Assembly (NCBI GenBank): GCA_900754695.1
Contig: CAAEDU010000005.1
Location: forward strand, 1-13,558
From: Clostridia bacterium
Lineage (GTDB): Bacteria; Bacillota; Clostridia; Christensenellales; CAG-917
Reading direction: 5' to 3'
DNA: 13,558 nt
In this document: positions 5,716 to 11,879 of the stretch, one piece after another
Layout: each line of letters begins with the position of its first letter
How positions within the stretch are numbered: the first letter of the stretch is position 1
Program-made: the position numbers and the translations under genes
Notes under the pieces: model-generated
Databases searched by the model: none
What the model was told of the DNA's origin: nothing
Seen by the model: the letters and a program-made list of their open reading frames with translations, nothing else

Positions 5716-6465
5716 TTAGGACCCGAAGATGCGGGTGAAGAGTGTGGTTACGGGGTTGGAGTTGTACAAAAGTCCCGCGAACTTGGACGCGGAGAGATAG
5801 TCCTTGGCGGGGGCGGCACCGTCGCCGATCGCCGCGATGATGGCGAAGACCACCCACACGAAGACGAGCCCGATGAGGAGATTGAACGCGGCGCCGAGGA
5901 TCTTGTCCACGGCTCTGAGCCCGGGCACCGTCGCATTGCCGAGAGGAGCCGCGACGCGGCGGATGACGAAGAACAGGACGGTGATGCCGATGACGAACAC
6001 AAGGAACATGATCGCCGCCACGCACACGCTCGTGATGGATCCGACAGCCGCGTCCGCCACGGTGTCGCCGTCCTCGACGCCGAACTTGTCCGCGATGAAG
6101 CCCGCAAAAGCGCCCTTAATGCCGAAGTCGCCGCCGCCGAGCTCCGCCGCGCTGCCTTCCACTATGATGTAATATTTGCCGTCCTCGCCCACGGTGACGG
6201 GTGCGTTGAAGGCGGGTCCCCAGTTTTCGGAAGCGGAGGAGAGCCCGTCGCTTATCGAGGTGCCCAGACCGCTTTCGGTCACGGCGTCCTGAGTGAGCCC
6301 GGTGAGCAGCAGAGAAACACAAACGACAAAGACGAACACGAAGAAGCCCTTCGTGCACTTTGAAAAGCCTTTTATGATGCCTGCGAGCAGGAAGAGCACG
6401 AGGAGCGCGGCGAGCGCGACATCCGCATACCAGCTCGCGGCGGACAAGATCCCGCCGATGAACAT
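5716..6465 (-). CDS. CvpA family membrane protein
   Basis: This 249-residue protein has four predicted membrane segments, at about 13-32, 40-56, 146-168 and 189-213. A G-I-I-K-G turn follows segment 1, and VDKILGAAFNLLIGL opens segment 4, both like the CvpA family (named from colicin V production; also the membrane part of MarP-type proteases). Unusual is a ~90-residue insert between segments 2 and 3, containing DGKYYIIVEG, where ordinary CvpA proteins have a short loop. The start is set at the ATG of 6465 because GAGG precedes it by 6 bases; a GTG at 6477 has no binding site. It is first of two genes with the large anchored protein, 15 bp apart. CvpA proteins are often paired with extracytoplasmic domains, so a joint envelope role is plausible but inferred. 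No protease catalytic triad is seen in either product. Confidence 0.78.
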   Translation of the reverse strand: MFIGGILSAASWYADVALAALLVLFLLAGIIKGFSKCTKGFFVFVFVVCVSLLLTGLTQDAVTESGLGTSISDGLSSASENWGPAFNAPVTVGEDGKYYIIVEGSAAELGGGDFGIKGAFAGFIADKFGVEDGDTVADAAVGSITSVCVAAIMFLVFVIGITVLFFVIRRVAAPLGNATVPGLRAVDKILGAAFNLLIGLVFVWVVFAIIAAIGDGAAPAKDYLSASKFAGLLYNSNPVTTLFTRIFGS

Positions 6466-6494
6466 GTCAAGCCTCACAATGTTTTGTTGTTAAT

Positions 6495-6523
6495 AATATA
6501 TCACATAGCGCGCGTATGTGCAA
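6495..6523 (-). promoter_or_regulatory. Candidate promoter of the cvpA operon
   Basis: On the minus strand TTGCAC (6523-6518) and TATATT (6500-6495) are spaced by 17 bases. The -10 matches five of six consensus bases; the -35 is weak. It sits in an AT-rich patch about 30 bases before the chosen ATG and after the cysS terminator, so a promoter is needed here. Confidence 0.55.
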
Positions 6524-6585
6524 ACGGGCCAATATAAAAAAATTTGTAAGTTAAAACTCCGCGCCCGCCGCGAAAGATGTCGAAG

Positions 6586-6617
6586 AAAAAGGAAAAACCG
6601 CGCAAACGCGCGGTTTT
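6586..6617 (-). terminator. Intrinsic terminator of the ftsH-cysE-cysS operon
   Basis: On the minus strand AAAACCGCGC (6617-6608) pairs with GCGCGGTTTT (6603-6594) across a 4-base loop, followed by TCCTTTTTC. The 10-bp GC-rich stem with a T-tract lies about 40 bases after the cysS stop. Confidence 0.88.
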
Positions 6618-6656
6618 GTGTCGGAAATCGTCGGATAAAGTCCGTTTTTGGCGGCG

Positions 6657-8051
6657 TCAGAGTTTTTCCACGACGGCGCCGTCCTTGGTGTCGCGCACGC
6701 TCCAACCCATCGCGGTGAGTTCCGCGCGGATGGCGTCTGCGGCAGCCCAATCCTTGGCGGCTTTCGCTTCCGCTCTCTTTTTCACGAGGGCGGTCACTTC
6801 CGCGGGGACGGCGGCGCGGTGCTTGGCTTCGCATCTTTCGACAAATTCCGCAGGCTCGGCGCGGAAGAGACCGAGCAGAGAATAGGTCTTTTTCACCTGT
6901 CCCAGGATGTCGTTCGCGCCCGCGAGGTCGCCGGATCTCAGTTTCGCTCCCGCCGTCCGGAAGAGGGCGAAGAGGTCGGCAAGCGCCTTTGCGGTGTTGA
7001 AGTCGTCGTCCATCGCCTCGTCGAATGCGCGGTCGATGCTCTCGTCGCTCCCGTCGAGTTTGAGCCCCTTGCTCTCCGCCTCTTCCATCACCTTATAGAA
7101 GGAGAGCATGTGCTTCTCCGCCTCGGGGAAGAGGGCGTCGGTGACGTTGATGTCGCCGCGGTAGTTGGTCTGCAGCAGGGCGAATTTGATCACTTCGGGG
7201 TGATATTTTTCGAGCAGGTCGGCAAGGAGCAGGCTGTTGCCGAGGGACTTGCTCATCTTCTGTCCGTTGACCTTGATGAGCCCGTTGTGGATCCAATATT
7301 TTGCAAACTGTTTGCCCGTGAGCGCTTCCGTCTGCGCGATCTCGTTCTCGTGGTGGGGGAAGATGAGGTCCCTGCCGCCGCCGTGGATGTCGATCTGCTC
7401 GCCGAACGCCTGCATGTTCATCGCGGAGCACTCGATATGCCAGCCCGGTCTGCCGTCGCCCCAGGGGGAGTGCCAGAGGGGTTCGCCGGGTTTTGCGGAC
7501 TTCCAGAGCGCGAAATCGAGGGGATTGCGCTTGTTTTCCTCATTCTCGATGCGGACGCTTTCGCGGGCGTCTTCAAGGTTCCTGCCCGACAGTTTGCCGT
7601 ATCCGGGGAAGGAGTCCACCGCAAAGTAGACGTCGCCCTCCGCTGTTGCATAAGCGTGACCGGAGGCGATGAGTTTGGAGATGAAATCCTCGATGCCCTG
7701 CATGGTGGCGGTGGCTTTCAGCCAGATGTCGGGGTCGTCCACCTCGAGGGCGCGCATCTCGGCGTCTATCTTTTTGATCATCATCTCGGCATATTCGTCC
7801 GCGGGGATGCCCGTCTCGTGCGAGCGCGCGATGATCTTGTCGTCCACGTCGGTGTAGTTGCGGGCATAGGTGACGTCATAGCCCTTTTTGACGAGATATT
7901 TGCGGATGATGTCATAGATGAGCGCCTGATAGGCGTGTCCGATGTGCGCGTCGCCGGACACCGTGATGCCGCAGGCGTACATCTTCACCTTGTTGCCGTC
8001 GATGGGCGCGAACTCTTCCTTCCTCTTGGTGAGGGTGTTGTATATCTTCAT
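6657..8051 (-). CDS. cysS: Cysteinyl-tRNA synthetase
   Basis: CysRS joins cysteine to tRNA-Cys using ATP and is essential for translation. The 464-residue length is normal. The class I signatures are intact: HIGH at residues 36-39 and KMSKS at 265-269. The four zinc ligands that select cysteine are C27, C208, H233 and E237, matching the E. coli ligands at 28, 209, 234 and 238. GWHIECSAM and FPHHENEIAQ surround them. The usual Y-D before the HIGH box is replaced by S-G-D-A, a minor change. The C-terminal part carries the helical-bundle and anticodon-binding domains. Its ATG overlaps the cysE stop in an ATGA, implying coupled translation. It is the last gene before the terminator at 6586-6617. 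Bacterial CysRS enzymes can also make cysteine persulfide; nothing here tests that. Confidence 0.98.
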   Translation of the reverse strand: MKIYNTLTKRKEEFAPIDGNKVKMYACGITVSGDAHIGHAYQALIYDIIRKYLVKKGYDVTYARNYTDVDDKIIARSHETGIPADEYAEMMIKKIDAEMRALEVDDPDIWLKATATMQGIEDFISKLIASGHAYATAEGDVYFAVDSFPGYGKLSGRNLEDARESVRIENEENKRNPLDFALWKSAKPGEPLWHSPWGDGRPGWHIECSAMNMQAFGEQIDIHGGGRDLIFPHHENEIAQTEALTGKQFAKYWIHNGLIKVNGQKMSKSLGNSLLLADLLEKYHPEVIKFALLQTNYRGDINVTDALFPEAEKHMLSFYKVMEEAESKGLKLDGSDESIDRAFDEAMDDDFNTAKALADLFALFRTAGAKLRSGDLAGANDILGQVKKTYSLLGLFRAEPAEFVERCEAKHRAAVPAEVTALVKKRAEAKAAKDWAAADAIRAELTAMGWSVRDTKDGAVVEKL

Positions 8052-8815
8052 TTGCCTTCCTCTCCCGCTTCCTCAAACTCCTTTATGGCGGCTTTTTCCG
8101 CCGCCTTTTCCGCCGCGCCTTCGCCCTCGGTGACCGTCATATTGCCGCCGTCCGTGATGCCGCAGGACTTTTCCAGCTCCTGCAGCCTGCGGTTTATGCG
8201 CAGAAATTCCGCAAGTATGGGGTCGGGCAGCAGCACCTGATCCATGTCCGCGACGCGCCTGCCGTCCTGTTTGACCACACGCCCCGGCACGCCGACGACG
8301 GTGGAGTAGGGGGGCACGTCTTTCAACACCACGCTGCCCGCGCCGATCTTGGAATGCGCGCCCACGGTGAGAGGCCCCAGCACTTTCGCGCCCGCGCTCA
8401 CCATGACGTCGTTTTCGAGGGTGGGGTGGCGCTTGCCCGTGTCCTTGCCCGTGCCGCCCAGGGTCACGCCCTGATAGAGCACGCACCCGTCGCCCACTTC
8501 CGCGGTCTCGCCGATGACGACTCCGCTGCCGTGGTCGATCATGATGCCCTTGCCCAGCTTCGCCGCGGGGTGTATCTCCACCCCCGTGCGCCTGCGGGCG
8601 TCGTTGGCGATGAGCTTTGCGAGCGTAACAAAGCCTTTGAGATAGGCGCGGTTGGCGATGCGATAGGCGGCAAGCGCCTTATATCCCGCATAAGTGTGCT
8701 TCACCGACCACTCCGAGGTGGCGGCGGGATCCTTGTCCATCACCGCGTGCAAGTCCGCGCGTTTAGCCTCGCGGATCTCCTTCCACGAGGGTATGTGTCT
8801 CTTTTCTTCTCCCAT
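8048..8815 (-). CDS. cysE: Serine O-acetyltransferase
   Basis: CysE transfers acetyl from acetyl-CoA to serine, giving O-acetylserine, the carbon skeleton for cysteine. The 255-residue protein has an N-terminal helical domain (to about 75) and a left-handed beta-helix of hexapeptide repeats (80-185). IHPAAKLGKG, IDHGSGVVIGET and YQGVTLGGTG are family hallmarks. D94-H95 match the catalytic D-H pair and RHP at 129-131 the second active-site His; E80 takes the place of Asp143 of E. coli CysE. The start is the ATG at 8815, with AGGG 6 bases upstream; a TTG at 8821 is less likely. A low-complexity acidic/alanine tail (from about 229, GEGAAEKAAEKAA) extends past the usual end. It sits 42 bp after ftsH and overlaps cysS by 4 bp, so cysteine supply and charging are co-expressed. 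No cysK is in the window. Confidence 0.96.
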   Translation of the reverse strand: MGEEKRHIPSWKEIREAKRADLHAVMDKDPAATSEWSVKHTYAGYKALAAYRIANRAYLKGFVTLAKLIANDARRRTGVEIHPAAKLGKGIMIDHGSGVVIGETAEVGDGCVLYQGVTLGGTGKDTGKRHPTLENDVMVSAGAKVLGPLTVGAHSKIGAGSVVLKDVPPYSTVVGVPGRVVKQDGRRVADMDQVLLPDPILAEFLRINRRLQELEKSCGITDGGNMTVTEGEGAAEKAAEKAAIKEFEEAGEEGK

Positions 8816-8833
8816 ATTCAACCCTATGCCGCG

Positions 8834-8852
8834 GCGGGGACAAAAGCCCCGC
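8834..8852 (-). promoter_or_regulatory. Small hairpin between ftsH and cysE
   Basis: GCGGGG (8834-8839) and CCCCGC (8847-8852) form a 6-bp stem with a 7-base loop in the 42-bp ftsH-cysE spacer. No T-run follows on the minus strand, so it does not look like a full terminator. It may act as a processing or stability element separating ftsH expression from cysE-cysS. Confidence 0.4.
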
Positions 8853-8857
8853 TCACA

Positions 8858-11011
8858 TCATTCTTTTTCGTCCTCTCCCTCGGACCCTTCACCTTTGCTC
8901 TCGGTGTCCGCCTTTTCCGCCGCGCCGTCGCTCTCGGCGTTTGCGGGCTCGCCGTCGGAGTTTTTCTTCTCCTCGGGTGCGGGGAGCGCAGCCGTCAAAT
9001 TCGCGTCGAGGGACGCACCCGCACTTTCTGCCTTAGCGGGTTCGTCGTCTGAGTTCTTTTCTCCTTTTTGCGCGGGGAGTGTGGCTTTCCCGTCCGCGTC
9101 GAGGGGCGCCCCCTCGCTCTCCGCCTTAGCGGGCTCGCCGTCTGAATTTTTGTCTTCCTTGGGCGCGTGAGGTGCAGCGATCAGGTTCGCATCGAAGGCC
9201 GCGCCTTCGTCGAAGAGAGCGTCGATCTCGTTCTCGTAGATGGTCTCTTTCTCATAGAGCAGCTTGACCATCCTGTCCATGACGGCGCGGTTCTCGCGGA
9301 GGATGGAGAGAGCGCGCGCGTACTGCGTGTCGATGATGGACTTGATCTCGGCGTCTATCTTCGCCGCCATCTCGTCGCTGTAATTGAGCTGAGTCTGATA
9401 ATCGCGTCCGAGGAAGACCTCTTCGGAGGCGCCGAGGTACATATTGCCGATGGCGTCGGACATACCCCACTCGGTGACCATCTTGCGTGCGATCTTGCTC
9501 GCGCGCTGGATGTCGTTGCTCGCGCCCGCGGAGACGTCCTTGATGACGATCTCTTCCGCCGCTCTGCCGCCCAGCATCATACAGATCTGGTCGAGCAGCT
9601 TCTGTTTGGTGTAATGGTTGTCGTCGTTCTCAGGCAGCGTGATGGTATATCCCGCAGCCTGACCGCGGGGGATGATGCTGACCTCGTGCACGGTGTCGCA
9701 GTTCTTGGAGAGCTTGGCGATGATGGCGTGCCCGGATTCGTGATAGGCGGTGATGCGCTTGTCGCGCTCGGTGACGACGCGGCTCTTCTTCGCAGGGCCC
9801 GCGATGACCTTGTTGATCGCCTCGGAGATGTCCTCCATGTTGATGATCTTGCGGTTTGCGCGCGCGGCGAGGATGGCTGCCTCGTTGAGCAGGTTCTCGA
9901 TGTCCGCGCCCGTGAAACCGGAGGTGAGGCGGGCAAGGCTCTTGAAATTGATGTCGGGTGCGAGCGGCTTGTTGCGGCTGTGCACCTTGAAGATGTCCTC
10001 GCGCCCCTTGACGTCGGGGATGTTGACGTAGATCTGACGGTCGAATCTGCCCGGGCGCATGAGCGCGGGGTCGAGGATGTCGGCGCGGTTGGTCGCCGCC
10101 ATCACGATTATGCTGTCGTTGGACTCAAAGCCGTCCATCTGGACGAGGAGCTGGTTCAGGGTCTGCTCGCGCTCGTCGTTGCCGCCGCCGAGACCCGCGC
10201 CTCTCTGTCTGCCCACGGCGTCTATCTCGTCGATGAAGATGATGCAGGGCATGCTGTGTTTTGCCTGATCGAAGAGGTCGCGCACTCTGGACGCGCCCAC
10301 GCCCACGAACATCTCCACGAAATCGGAACCGCTGATGGAGAAGAAGGGGACGTTCGCCTCGCCCGCAACGGCTTTGGCAAAGAGGGTCTTGCCCGTCCCG
10401 GGAGGGCCGACGAGCAGCACGCCCTTGGGGATGCGCGCGCCGATGGCGGTGAACTTCTTGGGGTCTTTCAAAAAATCCACGATCTCCTGCAACTCCTGCT
10501 TTTCCTCTTCCGCACCCGCCACGTCGGAGAAGCGCACCTTGCTGTCCTTGACCTGGTTGGCTTTGGTTTTGCCGAAGTTAAGCGCCTTGTTGTTCGCGCC
10601 GTTGGTCTTGCGCATGATGATGAAGAAGATCACCGCAAGCAGCACGATCATGATGATGGGCATGAGCAGGGAGGAGAGCAGCGAGGAACTGGAAGGATCG
10701 TTGAAGTCGTACTCGACAACGACGGGGGTCTCCCCCTGCGCAAGCGCATCGATGATGCCGATGATCTGCGACATGTTCGTCGAGCGGTAGTAGGTGTAAT
10801 ATTTGAGCCCGTCCTCGCCCGCGAGACTGAAATCGATGCGGTAAGACCCGTTGAAATAGACCTGGTCGATCTGCCCGCTCTTCAGCGCTTTGATGAAGTC
10901 GCTGTAAATGATGTGATCCGGCCCCGAAAGGCTGACCGCAAGGATGATGGCGAGCAATATGAGGACGATCACCGAGACAATGATGATCGTACGTCTTGTT
11001 GATGCTTTCAT
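8858..11011 (-). CDS. ftsH: ATP-dependent zinc metalloprotease FtsH, with a repeated C-terminal tail
   Basis: FtsH is a membrane-anchored AAA+ protease hexamer that degrades misfolded membrane proteins and regulators. Residues 8-28 and 113-133 are the two membrane segments flanking the extracytoplasmic domain. The AAA module has Walker A GPPGTGKT (202-209), pore loop FVG (235-237), Walker B IIFIDEID (257-264) and the second region of homology (306-325) with its arginine fingers. The zinc site is HESGH (424-428), with D500 in GASNDIQRA as third ligand. All catalytic residues are present. At 717 residues it is longer than the usual ~600-650; the surplus is a hydrophilic tail (from about 607) of three consecutive 31-residue repeats and an acidic end. 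GGGAGGT lies 5 bases before the ATG. A consensus promoter drives it and cysE-cysS follow. The family call is certain; the tail's role is unknown. Confidence 0.98.
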   Translation of the reverse strand: MKASTRRTIIIVSVIVLILLAIILAVSLSGPDHIIYSDFIKALKSGQIDQVYFNGSYRIDFSLAGEDGLKYYTYYRSTNMSQIIGIIDALAQGETPVVVEYDFNDPSSSSLLSSLLMPIIMIVLLAVIFFIIMRKTNGANNKALNFGKTKANQVKDSKVRFSDVAGAEEEKQELQEIVDFLKDPKKFTAIGARIPKGVLLVGPPGTGKTLFAKAVAGEANVPFFSISGSDFVEMFVGVGASRVRDLFDQAKHSMPCIIFIDEIDAVGRQRGAGLGGGNDEREQTLNQLLVQMDGFESNDSIIVMAATNRADILDPALMRPGRFDRQIYVNIPDVKGREDIFKVHSRNKPLAPDINFKSLARLTSGFTGADIENLLNEAAILAARANRKIINMEDISEAINKVIAGPAKKSRVVTERDKRITAYHESGHAIIAKLSKNCDTVHEVSIIPRGQAAGYTITLPENDDNHYTKQKLLDQICMMLGGRAAEEIVIKDVSAGASNDIQRASKIARKMVTEWGMSDAIGNMYLGASEEVFLGRDYQTQLNYSDEMAAKIDAEIKSIIDTQYARALSILRENRAVMDRMVKLLYEKETIYENEIDALFDEGAAFDANLIAAPHAPKEDKNSDGEPAKAESEGAPLDADGKATLPAQKGEKNSDDEPAKAESAGASLDANLTAALPAPEEKKNSDGEPANAESDGAAEKADTESKGEGSEGEDEKE
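8915..9193 (-). repeat. Three tandem 93-bp repeats inside ftsH
   Basis: Residues 607-637, 638-668 and 669-699 of FtsH align without gaps, each exactly 31 residues. The strongest shared core is KNSDGEPAKAES (KNSDDEPAKAES in copy 2, KNSDGEPANAES in copy 3), with DANL or DADG at the start. The length, an exact multiple of three, and the lack of indels point to recent in-frame tandem duplication. The segment is probably disordered and lies beyond the protease domain. Confidence 0.85.
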
Positions 11012-11024
11012 TTTACCTCCCGCA

Positions 11025-11071
11025 CGCCGCTTGCGCGGCGGCTCGTCGGGCGGCGCGCGGCACGCTGCCGC
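11025..11071 (-). promoter_or_regulatory. GC-rich hairpins in the ftsH leader
   Basis: The roughly 90-base leader before ftsH contains two strong stems: CGCCGC/GCGGCG with a TTGC loop (11025-11040) and GCGGCA/TGCCGC with a CGC loop (11057-11071). The first ends 8 bases before the ribosome binding site region. No T-tract follows either on the minus strand. They could tune mRNA stability or translation; no known riboswitch or T-box pattern is seen. Confidence 0.5.
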
Positions 11072-11106
11072 GGCGCATGAAGCCCGATTTTAATAATATG
11101 CACTTT

Positions 11107-11135
11107 ATTATAAAAACTAAAAGCGAAAAAGTCAA
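11107..11135 (-). promoter_or_regulatory. Sigma-A promoter of ftsH-cysE-cysS
   Basis: On the minus strand TTGACT (11135-11130) and TATAAT (11112-11107) are separated by exactly 17 bases. This is a near-perfect sigma-A promoter about 95 bases before the ftsH ATG. No heat-shock CIRCE or CtsR-like operator is obvious beside it. Confidence 0.9.
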
Positions 11136-11217
11136 CGCCGACGTGCAAAAAGGCGAGGGCGCGCGGATGTGCTCTTTGTTTTCGGCATCATTATGTCGGA
11201 GAGGCGTTAAATCAAAC

Positions 11218-11694
11218 TTAAAATCCCGCCGTGGAAAAGTTCAGCCCGCGCACGGCGGCTTTTATCAGATCGGCAACTTTATGCGCCAGTTCCGACACAT
11301 AAACGGCGTTTGCCTGCATAAGCTCGGTCAGGGCGTCGCCGTTTTTGTCTCCGACGACGGCGATGACGCCCACGTCGCCGAAGCGTTTTTTCTTTCCGCC
11401 CACGGCGGCGGGACACACTCCGTCCGAGCGCACGGAGATGCGCCCGAGGTTGTCCGCGTCTCCGAGGCAGGCGTCCACGGCGAGCAGCAGGGCGTCACGG
11501 TGCGCTTCGCGGACGAAGTCCATCCATTCCGTCATGTTCCTGCCCGTGACGGGGCGGTCGGTGGTGCCGTAGACAAAGGCGGGGAAGCTCTTGTCCCGGC
11601 GGAGGAGGGTGCCCACTTCGGGCCCGAGGGAGTCTCCGGAGATGGCGGGAGTGCCGAAGCATACTACGACGATGTTGCGTTCCAATGTGGTCAT
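11218..11694 (-). CDS. yyaC: YyaC/DUF1256 sporulation-associated protein, short form
   Basis: YyaC-like proteins (DUF1256) are found in spore-forming Firmicutes, are structurally related to the spore protease GPR, and lack a proven substrate. The 158-residue sequence has the family landmarks in order: GDSLGPEVG (20-28) after an N-terminal strand, VYGTTDRPV (41-49), VDACLG (73-78), and VGGKKKRFGDVGV (98-110). Acidic residues D21 and D74 occupy the conserved positions. The start is the ATG at 11694, which places the family core directly after it; a TTG at 11757 would add an unrelated 21 residues. The only binding site is a weak GGGGGAA about 10 bases upstream. It precedes ftsH by 206 bp without a visible terminator, so read-through into ftsH is possible. 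It diverges from the oxidoreductase gene. The family call is good; the gene name follows the family. Confidence 0.82.
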   Translation of the reverse strand: MTTLERNIVVVCFGTPAISGDSLGPEVGTLLRRDKSFPAFVYGTTDRPVTGRNMTEWMDFVREAHRDALLLAVDACLGDADNLGRISVRSDGVCPAAVGGKKKRFGDVGVIAVVGDKNGDALTELMQANAVYVSELAHKVADLIKAAVRGLNFSTAGF

Positions 11695-11750
11695 GCGGCG
11701 ATTATTCCCCCGTTTTCGGGGTGATAAACGCGCGTTCGGGCAAAAATGTG

Positions 11751-11800
11751 TTGCCAAGCGCGCGGATTTGTTATAAAATTATAATATAAATTTATATCGC
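11751..11800. promoter_or_regulatory. AT-rich divergent promoter region
   Basis: A short AT-rich island in a GC-rich setting separates the divergent yyaC and oxidoreductase genes. On the plus strand TTGCCA (11751-11756) and TAAAAT (11774-11779) have 17-base spacing and could drive the oxidoreductase. On the minus strand TATAAT (11783-11778) could be a -10 for yyaC, though its -35 is poor. A spore sigma factor might be used instead for yyaC. Confidence 0.5.
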
Positions 11801-11804
11801 GCAG

Positions 11805-11865
11805 CCGTGCGGGCGAGGGAAGTTCGGCACAGGGTGCGCACGGGCGCGGGCTCTCCCGTCCGCGC
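11805..11865 (+). promoter_or_regulatory. Structured GC-rich leader of the oxidoreductase gene
   Basis: CCGTGCG (11805-11811) can pair with CGCACGG (11837-11843), and GCGCGG (11844-11849) with CCGCGC (11860-11865). An alternative stem ACGGG/CCCGT (11840-11844 with 11855-11859) competes with both. The structure ends just before the ribosome binding site at 11869-11874. Mutually exclusive stems can indicate a regulated leader, but no known class is recognised. Confidence 0.4.
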
Positions 11866-11879
11866 AAAGTGAGGTAATG

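Noticed and set aside
4291..6363. Long plus-strand open frame antisense to the large repeat protein and the CvpA gene
   Set aside because: It is a high-GC shadow: it is rich in V, G, E, H, D and R with no domain or membrane pattern, and the minus-strand frames have a signal-anchor, membrane helices and good ribosome binding sites.
6648..8240. Long plus-strand open frame antisense to cysS
   Set aside because: CysRS on the minus strand has intact HIGH, KMSKS and zinc ligands, so the plus-strand frame is a shadow.
9167..11002. Long plus-strand open frame antisense to ftsH
   Set aside because: The minus strand encodes FtsH with every catalytic motif; the opposite frame is a composition artefact.
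11012..11135. T-box or cysteine-responsive riboswitch before ftsH-cysE-cysS
   Set aside because: The leader has GC-rich hairpins but no T-box sequence, specifier loop or terminator/antiterminator pair; the 42-bp ftsH-cysE spacer is too short to hold one.
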